A stretch of DNA of 64,000 bases from NCBI GenBank assembly GCA_029378245.1, contig JARKIF010000034.1:124001-188000 (forward strand), read 5' to 3'. A program made the position numbers and the translations under genes. Below the pieces are notes generated by a model. The model saw nothing but the letters and a program-made list of their open reading frames with translations, was not told the DNA's origin and ran no database searches. The stretch comes from Roridomyces roridus (taxonomy: Eukaryota > Basidiomycota > Agaricomycetes > Agaricales > Mycenaceae). How positions within the stretch are numbered: the stretch's first letter is position 1; the number at the start of each line of letters is the position of its first letter. Shown one piece after another: positions 55,662-64,000 of the stretch.

Positions 55662-57865
55662 GTGTCACTACAAATTTGTCGAAAGTGGCTCCGTGGGGAA
55701 TGTAGGTTTGGCGACCGCTGCCACTACACCCACCAAGACATTAGCGAGCACGATTCGTCCGCTCCAGGGACGATTCACCCTTCGCCCCGAGAACCACCGT
55801 TGTCATTCACAATCGACGATCACACGAAGGTCACACTCGACGGCGGCTTTACCATTCACGGGGTTACTCTCAGCGAGGAATCGCTCTGGATCATTCTCGG
55901 CAACATCCCTGTGTGGGTGAAAGAGCCAGCTGTTCGCTCTCTTCTCTCCCCCTTCGGCTCTATTCAAGATATCAAATTGCTCGTCGCTGCTAGGCAGGAT
56001 GTTATGGCTCGCTTCGCCACGCCCACAGAAGCCTTCGCGCAATCAACAATCTTGACGGCTCGACAGCTTTTAGGACGAGGATAACTGCGCGGATGCCCGT
56101 CGATGCGAGGGTGGACATGGAAGATTCCACCGTGCGGATACAGTGGGAGGCTCCGTCCAAGGTAGCATATGGCGGCTACCCAAACCTCCGCAGAGCTCAA
56201 GAGGCCATCTCAGCGACTCAAGTGCCTTGCGATGACTACTACGTTCACGCGGCCGTCCACGTTGGGCTCCCTTCCATTGGGCCGGTGACGGTCAAGTTCA
56301 GCAACATGCCCCCAGGCGCTAACAACGAAACCATGCGGCGTTTCAGCCTCCCGGACGACGTCATGTTCGAAAGGCCGAACTATCCCAAGCTGAGCTCAGC
56401 TATTGATGGCGTGAAGCACATCCTCAAGAGCGTTGCTGATATAGGGAAATTGGATGTGCTCCCTCCCCCGTATTCGCATGGTCTCATTCAGGTTTATGCA
56501 ACTTTTTCTTCACCTTCCGTTGCTCGTTCCGCCGCTGCCAGTCTCCACGGCCGAAAACCCTCATGCACTGGCAAGACGCCCGTGTTTGCACACCATGTCC
56601 AAACATTGATCTACCGCCTCACACTCGAAGAGTACGACAAGACCGCGTCGCTGATTGAAAAGTTACGAGAGACCGCACTCTGTGCTGCTTTGTACGCGAC
56701 AGTCGTCGTCCGGCTTTTGCCTGCAGCTGTGGCGATCCGCTTGTCTGCGCAGAACCTCAAAGCACTCGGCTGGCTCAAGGCCGAGTTCGAGGCGATATCT
56801 CGCGGGGAGATTCTGCGGCAGGATGGTGTCGCCGTTTGGGATAATTTCTTCGGGTCACGTTTGGCAGCTGGATATCTGCACACGCTCCGGGCGAGCCAGC
56901 CGGATGTTCGCATTCACGTTGACAGCATTCGGCGGGTATTGCGACTTTTCAGTGCTTCACAACGGCGCGCTCATGTGCGAGAGGCCTTATTGGAGAAGAT
57001 GGCTGAACTCCAGCTGCAGCGAGCTCATGTTATTCGCATCCCGGGGTGTGCTATCAGCGCCTTCCTCACCGCACATCTGCCCGAGTTGCTTGAAAAGTTC
57101 GGGGCGGACAGTATCTCCCTCGACATGTGGCGGCGGACGGTTACCCTACGTGGAGGCGACCAGTTGATCAAAGCGGGAACCGAAGCCATCCACGACGTAC
57201 AACAGTCAGCTCTTGCACAGATACCCTGCCGGTTCAATATTGTCGAATGCCCCGTGTGCTTTAATGAAGTAGTGTGGCCCGTCAGTCTCCCCTGCGGCCA
57301 TACCTGGTGTCGAGCGTGCCTGATCCAGTATCTTCTCTCTGCAGTCGAGAGTCGTTACTTCCCACTAGAATGCCTTGGCGACGAGGCGAAATGTACAGAA
57401 CCCATCCCTCTCTCCCTGGCTCGCAGGATCCTTCAGCCGAACGAGTTCAACCTTGTGGTCAAGGCCGCACTAGTCGCCTACGTCCACACACATGTCAAAG
57501 ACCTGCACTATTGTCCTTCCCCCGACTGCTCGCAAATTTACCGGACTGGTCTGACCGGAACAGTTGTGCAATGCCCATCTTGCCTCCACCGTATCTGCCC
57601 CTCTTGCCATGCGGAAGCACACGACAGGTTCGCTTGCAGGGATTGGGACAGTACCGACGAGCCTTTCAGGGAATAGGCGGCGCTGCACGACGTCAAAAGG
57701 TGTCCCGAGTGCGGTATCCCTATCGAGCGGGGCGAGGGGTGCCACCATGTTACGTGTATCCAATGCCGAACACACATCTGTTGGGTGTGTTTGAAGACAT
57801 TCCCAAAGGGCGAGGGCATCTACGCTCACATGCGTGTTGAGCACGGTGGTATCGGGCTAGGATGA
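55662..57865 (+). pseudogene. CCCH-zinc-finger RBR E3 ubiquitin ligase, two lesions
   Basis: The order is a CCCH finger (CRKWLRGECRFGDRCHYTH), an RRM-like segment (LWIILGNIPVWVKEPAVRSL), a helical middle, RING1 (CPVCFNEVVWPVSLPCGHTW .. CRACL), an IBR (HYCPSPDCSQIYRTG .. CPSCLHRICPSCHAEAH) and RING2 (KRCPECGIPIERGEGCHHVT, then CIQC and CWVC). In RBR ligases RING2 holds the catalytic Cys that receives ubiquitin before transfer. Here an in-frame TAG at 57,674-57,676 lies about eight codons before RING2, so translation would end after the IBR. In relatives a Trp is common at this place, and TGG to TAG is one change. A second break near 56,080 shifts the CCCH/RRM part relative to the rest with no intron visible. 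A first exon may precede 55,662 (acceptor CCTCCAG). Confidence 0.82.
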
Positions 57866-57979
57866 TGATTTGTGGTAATACTATATCGGATGACTTGTAC
57901 ATGAAGTAGCATGGGAATAGCTATAACTGCCAGCACCGGCGCTGGGACCGTGATATTGACCTGGAAGGCGCACATTTAT

Positions 57980-58867
57980 TCACTGAGGCATCACAGCCCA
58001 TTGGGCCACAGCTGCCCTCATCTCCGCTATTTCCCCACACTTGAGACCCATCATCTCCAGTTGATGCAGTGAAATGTAGTCGAAAGCACGAGTGTATTGG
58101 ACCCCGTTCGACAGCATTCGATTCCGAATCTCCACACTGAGTTTTTGCTCGTGACAGAATCTCCCGACGGGCAGGTTTTCTCCCATGCTCATGTGGCCTG
58201 GGATCAGCATGCCGGAGGTAGGTTCGTGGTTTTCCGATTTAGTAGCAGGTTTGTAGTTCTATGATTATAAGAAAAAGGATAAGACGTATGACGAAGAACT
58301 CACCTGGCGTCGGCGGTGACGGAATTCACCGCAGAAGCTGTCAGTGTCCGAGTCTGAATCAGGGTGTGGTAACCCAGTGGTGATAATATGACGGTCTTTG
58401 GCTTTTCGTCCAGGTTGGACTCGCCGTTCTGGCAAGGTAGGGTCTGAATCCTGGAGCTTCTGCAGCTCTCCGCTGATAGGAGTCATGAATTCTGACATTC
58501 GACGACGAGTTGCGTGGGTTTTCAACCGCGTTAAAATGCAGGACGGAGGCACCTCGAAGAACTTTTGGAGTTGAGCAATGAGAAAGCAAACTCTCAGGTC
58601 ATGTGAGGTTTCTAAGTTCTCACCCCCACCCATTATCATTATCATTATATAAATGGTGCCATTGTTACGCGCCGACAGGCCAACTCTGCCCTCCTTGAGC
58701 TCGACCTTGAGGTTGAGCCTGAGGCAGATCCAACCACTTATACAACGGGTCTGCTGCCATTCGGCAAAGGATCGGAATTCATCCAAGTGTAGTTTTCGAG
58801 CAAGCGCAATGATCACAGTGTACTGGTCTGCGGTTGTGGGGAGCCAATTGAGCAAGACTTTGGCCAT
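57980..58867 (-). CDS. Hypothetical protein, several exons
   Basis: Blocks: MAKVLLNWLPTTADQYTVII to EFRSFAEWQQ (58,867-58,740), then PPSCILTRLKTHATRRRMSE through GLPHPDSDSDTDSFCGEFRH (58,560-58,310), and, after an intron, MLIPGHMSMGENLPVGRFCH to a stop at 57,980. The first block may start with the small helical domain that often begins agaricomycete transposon-linked proteins. No catalytic motif is seen. The (TTATCA)n-like ATTATCATTATCATTATA at about 58,631 lies in a likely intron. Confidence 0.4.
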
Positions 58868-59499
58868 GAGGGAACATGGGAAGGGACGACTTCTAAGCGG
58901 TCAAGTCTCTGGATAGGTCACATTCAAGTAGCACATCCCCATACACCCATCCCCGGCATCCCACTAATACTCGGCGACGGCAGTCCTGGGAGCAGACGAT
59001 GAGCCGACGAGGATGCAGACTAAAAAAATGCTCACATACTAACCAAGGACTCTATCCTGAATCCCCGGAGAAGTTGACGACCTGCACTTTTGACAAGGAC
59101 GACGTCCGATTGTTCTGGTGTCTGAAGACGACTCCGGGATATCACCAATCCACTGCATTCCTGCGAATGGCACAATTTTCTCGTAGACTGTTGCGAACGT
59201 TGACAATAGGGCTCTTGGGCATTGGACACGACGTACCCCATTGGTCTTCACCCACTTGATAACAGATGACGATGACCTGGCGCCGCTCAGTCTCAGGCTG
59301 GGAAGTGGACGAGGTTTCAAGTGTCGCGATGAGATGGTCCGGCATTGCGGTGGAGTTGGAGTCGGGAGGAAGGAAGGTAGGCATGGTTGCGAGGTGTGAC
59401 AAAGAAGTGTGTGGAATGATGTGTGGAATTATATGTGGAATTAAAGCGCTCAACCTTGCTCAACCTTTTTGCACGCGGGCTAGGATTTACCCAACTATA
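58868..59499. other. No confident gene
   Basis: A plus-strand frame (58,999-59,259) and a minus-strand frame (59,453-59,142) overlap and lack support. A direct GTGTGGAAT repeat (ATGATGTGTGGAATTATATG) lies at about 59,417. Confidence 0.35.
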
Positions 59500-60258
59500 C
59501 TATACCGAATTATTGGATCCAAATCGCTCCTTCAACTGATCCAGCGTAGTAAAATAAGACAGACCCTCCTCCCAGCGAGTCTCAGCCTCCGCCGCCTTGT
59601 CTGCTTTCTTCTCAGCGCTCGCTGTGTGTCGAAACGCGTCGTCCGTCAGCAAGGCGGCTTTGATTGCTTCATGGGCACGGCGGGTGTGAACCGCCTTGCG
59701 CTTGGGGTCTCCGGATGCAATGGCGGCGGCAGTGCGCTGTTTGCTGCGCTTGAGATGGGATTTCGCCTTGCCGTGGCTAACAGCATCGACGGTGGTGGCT
59801 GGCGTGGAGGAAAAGCCGTGGCGGCAGTCGAAGCGCTTCGCTTTGTCCTTGAGCTTGCGCCGCTCTTTTGCAGAAAGATTCGAGTCGAGGAGTTTGGGGG
59901 CGTGCGGGTTGGTGACGCTCGCAGACGTAATTGCGGATATCATTGCGATCGTGGTCGTGGTCGTGGTGGTGGTTTCAGTCGTAGTCGTGAAATCAGCTGG
60001 GGACTTGTTAGCATGGCGAGATTATGAAGCACAAGTCTTTGTGACGCACCGTTTAGACTGAGCTCCTCCAGTCCCGGGATCACCAACTCCTCAGGCTCAA
60101 CGTTCTCACCCGATTGCGCTCGTTCCTTCAGGCAGCTCTGGAGACGTTCGTGCGCGTCAAAGTATACGGGGACCTTGATGGCCAGCCCCAGGGTCAGGTC
60201 GAAAGGCGAGTACTCCTTGTTGGAACGGAGGCGTCGGCTGGGGAGTGTAGCCTGAGCT
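59500..60258 (-). CDS. Hypothetical Lys/Arg-rich protein with a Thr run
   Basis: Two blocks join across the intron ending CCCCAG at about 60,000. The 5' block is ATLPSRRLRSNKEYSPFDLT, then LGLAIKVPVYFDAHERLQSC and ENVEPEELVIPGLEELSLN. The 3' block begins DFTTTTETTTTTTTTIAMIS, from an ACC/ACG run, and continues with a strongly basic segment (AKERRKLKDKAKRFDC; AKSHLKRSKQRTAAAI) to the stop at 59,500. The true start is further upstream and not identified. The Lys/Arg-rich part suggests a nuclear or nucleic-acid-binding role, but no domain is visible. Confidence 0.45.
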
Positions 60259-60576
60259 CGAGCGAGTTAGTCAAGGGCTTGGAAGGCAGAGAGGAAGGAA
60301 TGCATGCGCCAAGTTCCGCGAGGGAGCTCTTTGCAAGCCATGCTCCGGGTCACAGGGTCGTGTCCCATCGCATTGAATGGGATTGGGAACCCACCAAACA
60401 TCCGGCCGTCAAAGTTGAGGTAGAACGAGGGAAACAGGAGGGAGAAAGGACAAGACAAAGACAAAGACGGTCTAGACCAAGTACGGCAAGTGTGTCAGCA
60501 CGTCAGATGACCTGCGTGCGGCGCTGTCTCGACGGAAAATCGACCGGGTGCTCCAACATCTGGTCACTATCGTAGT

Positions 60577-60693
60577 CTACCTCGTCCGTGTCGTAGCCTA
60601 TGTGTCTGTACATCTCAATCAGGAAGATATTTTGCTACCTCGTCCGTGTCGTAGCCTATGTGTCTGTACATGCCAATCGAAAAGATATTTTGC
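60577..60693. repeat. 58 bp direct tandem duplication
   Basis: Two units beginning CTACCTCGTCCGTGTCGTAG at 60,577 and 60,635, each ending GATATTTTGC or GATATTTTG; a few substitutions separate them. Confidence 0.85.
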
Positions 60694-60832
60694 GCACACA
60701 AGCGGAAGGAGAGCTGACTACGCACACCTCGCCTTCAACGCGACAACGGCCTGCAACCTCGACTAAGGTGCGTGCCCTCCTCCTTCACTCCTCCCCCTTT
60801 TCCTGGCCCGACCCCCACCACAGAGTAGGGCA

Positions 60833-61800
60833 TTATATCTTCACACAGCTTGAGAAAGCCGAGGAAGGTTCCTTGCCCTCTGCCGCGGTGTTGGCAGCTT
60901 GCTGGAACAATTCTTGGCGGGATTGCTCTGGCAGATCGGGTTTACGGGTTTGAAAATGAGTAGGGTCTGCCCAGGGATACTTGATAAGAAAGGATTTCCC
61001 CAGGAGGATGACGTCCTTTTGCTCTGGGACCTGCTGCAAGGTAGATTTGGGAAGGGATGGCTGCCTGAACTTGGGATTTTTTTCGGGCTTCGCAGCCTTC
61101 GCGGGTTTGGGAGCCGTCGTGGCCTTGGGAGCCTTCGTGGTCTTGGCAGCCTTCTCGGTCGAAGCCTTGTTCACCTGTATCTGTGCCGTGGCCTCAGCAG
61201 TACCCTCCTGTGCCCGCGGGTCCCAACCATAGTGAGCCGCCGGGGCCCCGTGCGCCGACCATTGCCCGCCATAGTATGGCGGTACCTTGCCCCCCATCAG
61301 CTGAGCCATGGCGTTGAGCTGAACAGTTCGCATGTACTTCAAGGGGCAATGAAGGATAAGAAAAACTTGAGACAGCCCCAGCAAATACGACGAGACATAC
61401 CTGCTCAAATACATCAGGAATAAGAGCGGGTGCAGGCGGTCCCTGTGCGTTCGGCTTTTTGCTGGACCGCCGCCTGCTGGGGCCAACGGACGGCTGAGGC
61501 TGCGACGCTTCCCTTGAGAGTTCCTCGGTGAGCTCGACAAGGTGCTTCGTGCTGTCAGACAGACCAAAGACGTTGCGTCGGTGGACTCACTGGGTTCCAC
61601 TGGAATGCTTGTGGGCCCTCATTTAGGGTGGGCAGCTCGAGAGCGTTGGGAGCTAGACGCAGAACTGGCGCCTGTCCCTTGGCTTTATTTTTGCCTTTGT
61701 CTTGCCGCGGGGGAGGGGGCGGTGACTCGATCTCAGAGCCGTCGTCGTCTGAGCAGGCAGAGACGTTGAGGTCGAAATTTTCCCGACTCGTGTCAGACAT
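60833..61800 (-). CDS. Hypothetical protein with Lys/Ala/Pro-rich region
   Basis: Starts MSDTSRENFDLNVSACSDDD at 61,800, followed by PPPPPRQDKGKNKAKG and PNALELPTLNEGPQAFQWNP. An intron (GTGAGT..CTGACAG) precedes TKHLVELTEELSREASQPQP and ALIPDVFEQ. After a further intron come MAQLMGGKVPPYYGGQWSAH, a Lys/Ala/Thr/Pro run (AAKTTKAPKATTAPKPAKAA) and FLIKYPWADPTHFQTRKPDL to a stop at 60,833. Composition suggests a disordered, nucleic-acid- or chromatin-associated protein. No family recognised. Strong splice sites make it a likely real gene. Confidence 0.5.
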
Positions 61801-62394
61801 GGTAGACGACAAGGAGGGGTGGGTGGAAAAATCAAACAAAACGGGAGAAGCATAACTGAACCTGTAATGATTCGAGCTTATTTCCTTAACAACTCCAAGC
61901 GAGGTGATGATGCTGTATTTATAGTGGTGTGTGTCGAAACAAGCCCTCCTGCGATATTTACAACGATTAAGAGAGCGATACAAAGATGCGGAGGTGGTTA
62001 CATTGGCAGCCAGACCACTGGGCTGCATGCAACGGAAGGAAGTAATGCAGGGCTCCATGCAACGAAGCCGAGTGATGCAGGGTCACGCGTCACAGGCTCT
62101 AGTCGTGAAGACCCGATGTCACAACACAGGAGTCATGGCCGTAGCCGAGCAGACCTGGGTGTTTCCGTGTGCGATGTGGTGGGCGATTGAGAGAGGAATA
62201 GAATTTGGGCAAGACGAGATGCGCCTCCTGAACTCATTGCTCCGGCAAATGGGGTTCAAACCGACTGGGAAACGCGTCTGCCTCGCGGCGAGGAACAGCA
62301 AAGCGATGCGGCAGCCAAGCGATGCGAGCTTCAGAGGTAGAAGCACCGTCTGACGGGGAACGTAGGCCTTACGGCGAGAGAGGGGATGGGAAGG
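61801..62394. other. Region with one unassigned open frame
   Basis: A plus-strand frame at 61,931-62,353 starts MSKQALLRYLQRLRERYKDA and contains imperfect internal repeats (CMQRKEVMQGSMQRSRVMQG), reflecting short direct repeats of ATGCAACGAAG(C) at about 62,028-62,080. No domain; it adjoins repeat copy R2 and may be part of repeat-rich DNA. Confidence 0.3.
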
Positions 62395-63101
62395 ATGCCG
62401 GTGAGCCCAAGGCGATTGACTGTGGCACGGAGTCGCCGGACGACGCGAAGTCGCTCCTCTCTCGCCATGTCTCAGACCAGGCTGTTATGACGTCCAAACT
62501 CGGCTGAAATTCGAATGAGCCTAGAGTGGAGAGGACGCAATGACTTGTACTCACCGGATAAGAAAGTGGGAGAGCTCTGGGTCCGAGTGTGCCTCTTCAG
62601 CGCGTCAATGACGTTGAAAGGGTGCTTGCTGTCCGCTATCGTCAGCAGACGAGCTCTGGATGTCCTGCGAGTTGATAAATTAGTACGGGAGCGTCAACTG
62701 TATGAGGGCGGACACACAGGAAGGCCGAACACGAGGAAAGGATACGAAGACATCGGTAGATGTTTTCGCGCAGATTGAGATCCTAGGTTGGCGACACCCT
62801 GCCAGAGAGGGCAACGAGCCGATTCCAGTGGATGGGTGGGGTGAGCGAATTTTCGAAGATGGACGTTCTGAGTCAAGACCAATGGCATCGTGATCCGATT
62901 CGTCGCTAGCTCATTTGATGTCCATACCACATACATATCTATTCTACCCCTCCAACCCGTATGGTATGGACAGCTACCTTCATTCCCAACGAAATAGCTA
63001 TATTCAAGTTCATGTGTGTCACTGATGGTTCGACGCTCGTAAACTCGCAAGGTGAACAGGTAAAAGTATCCACACAGCCATTCAATGTTTCCCTAAGCGA
63101 C
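62395..63101 (-). repeat. Dispersed repeat copy R2 (inverted)
   Basis: Reverse orientation relative to R1 and R3. It contains the complement of the R1 blocks: GGTGAGCCCAAGGCGATTGA, the CGCGTCAATGACGTTGAAAG core, ATTCCAGTGGATGGGTGGGG and CATAGCTGATTTCAAGTTCA-like sequence, ending at about 63,101 beside the kinase fragment. It is about 100 bp longer than R1 internally, so R2 may be closer to the full unit. Confidence 0.85.
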
Positions 63102-63102
63102 A

Positions 63103-64000
63103 CCTCTACCCGCTTCGCCCGCTGTAGTGCCACCGCCGTCGAGGCGCGTCGACCAGCAAGCGACTGTCCGGCACATGCCCGAGGCGCAAGGGTCGCGCAA
63201 CAGCCACTCTACCCGAAGAGAGCCGTCGGACGAGTACGACGACGACTACGACGAGTACCCTGACGCATACTCGTCTCGTGGAGGCAGTACTGCGCAGTTA
63301 TCAGATAAGATGAACCATGTACAGCTGGAGGATGATCTACCCGATACGACCATGCTCGACTCTGTCATATTACCAGCCATAGCTTCCGTGCGTATATTCC
63401 GTTTTTGTGTGGGACGTGAATGCTAATACCATTCGTCTCAGTTGTTCCCCAGGGTATCCTCCCAAGAGGCACGGGTCGCTCTCAGCGCTTTGCAACGGGC
63501 ATTCACTGATGCCGAGAGAATTATTCCCGGGGTGACCATGGAACTGGTCAACGAAATCGTCGACTCTGTCGAGCACGTCGAAGAGGACCGATGAGTTGTA
63601 ATATTTCCTTTTCATCGCACGCAACACATTATTTTGGACACGGTATCAAGTAGTACAATCATTCCCGGCCTTTGTATCTGACTATTCTGTTTCCCTCTCC
63701 CTCCCTCACTCACACATCATCCATCCGCGCTTTCTGTATACCGTCTCCAGCGTAAATAATATGACTTGAATGCTACGGATTAATAGACAAAAAAGTCGAC
63801 TTCTGTTTCTTTTTCCCTGACGTTTTCCTCGAGCGACTTCGCTTGTGTTGCGTCCTCGTTGGGTGATCATAGTAGGGTCTCGAGGATAAGGCAAAGGCGG
63901 GTCTACCTGGAAGAGGTTTGAGCACAGTGTGTCAAGAATGAGAGTCGTGCCATACCAAATAGACGGTCGTCGCGTGGGCCTCAGATTCAGACATTCCAAA
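63103..64000 (+). pseudogene. Partial duplicate of the Ste20-like kinase 3' end and its flank
   Basis: Matches 39,403 onward. Only the linker and C-terminal tail of the kinase are present (from [18 protein letters not shown] region to the stop at 63,592-63,594), including the last intron; the whole catalytic domain is missing. One coding difference from the source is synonymous (GAA TTG versus GAA CTG, Leu in both). Downstream it carries the kinase 3' flank and the decayed AP-3 delta fragment with a deletion of about 73 bp. It continues past the window end. With no promoter or start of its own visible, it is called a gene fragment. Confidence 0.9.

Noticed and set aside
60267..60464. Minus-strand frame as first exon of the 59.5-60.3 kb gene
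   Set aside because: It contains hydrophobic, non-conserved sequence and ends in a stop before the acceptor at 60,258; the CTAAC before that acceptor suggests it is mostly intron.
1..64000. CRISPR array, bacterial operons or riboswitches
   Set aside because: The DNA is intron-rich eukaryotic; none of the tandem arrays has short repeats with unique spacers.
1..64000. tRNA or rRNA genes
   Set aside because: I saw no convincing cloverleaf with A/B box sequence or rRNA segment by eye; a covariance-model scan would be needed to exclude tRNAs.

Overview
The window looks like nuclear DNA of an agaricomycete basidiomycete. Coding sequence is broken by many introns of about 45-75 nt, with GT..AG ends (one GC..AG) and CTAAC/CTGAC-like branch sites. 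The cellular genes are typical fungal ones: exocyst EXO84, AP-3 delta, a GCK-III Ste20-like kinase, a Skt5-type chitin synthase activator, U1A/U2B'' and malic enzyme. F-box proteins with CxxC pairs, common in Agaricomycetes, are also present. I cannot name the species.

Layout. 0-4 kb: a large multi-exon gene of unknown function on the minus strand. 4.6-5.5 kb: a Rossmann-fold NAD(P)-binding protein. 5.6-11 kb: two tandem paralogous genes (F-box plus CxxC/C2H2-like modules), the second with a frameshift. 11-18.8 kb: a hypothetical gene, a Sel1-repeat Skt5/Chs4 homologue ending in a CaaX box, EXO84 facing a NR2C2AP-like gene, and another hypothetical gene. 18.8-21.4 kb: low-complexity DNA with a ~196 bp and a 27 bp tandem array and one possible small gene. 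21.6-39.9 kb: dense ordinary genes (malic enzyme, third F-box paralogue, U1A/U2B'', fucosyltransferase-like type II membrane protein, acidic/Pro-Val-rich secreted protein, Pro-rich RNA-binding-like protein, CDF metal transporter, Ste20-like kinase). 40.8-43.9 kb: AP-3 delta.

44.8-64 kb is an accessory, rearranged zone. It holds a flavin monooxygenase truncated where a dispersed repeat starts, three copies of that repeat, several minisatellites, a complete Ty1/copia element (48,529-53,971), a decayed CCCH-RBR ubiquitin ligase gene, poorly recognisable coding blocks, and a second partial copy of the kinase 3' end. The copia element has 184 bp LTRs that look identical, a 5 bp target duplication, a half-tRNA-iMet-type primer site and TG..TA ends. 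The kinase copy lies exactly 23,700 bp from its source and carries the last intron, so it arose from DNA.

The most unusual signals are: (1) the copia element looks young yet its pol is broken by a -1 shift before integrase and by an integrase-RT spacer that two short GT..AG introns would bridge; (2) a three-member F-box/zinc-module family; (3) an in-frame TAG just before the catalytic RING2 of the RBR gene; (4) linked kinase and AP-3 delta segment duplications next to the dispersed repeat. All functional calls come from reading the sequence; no search was run.
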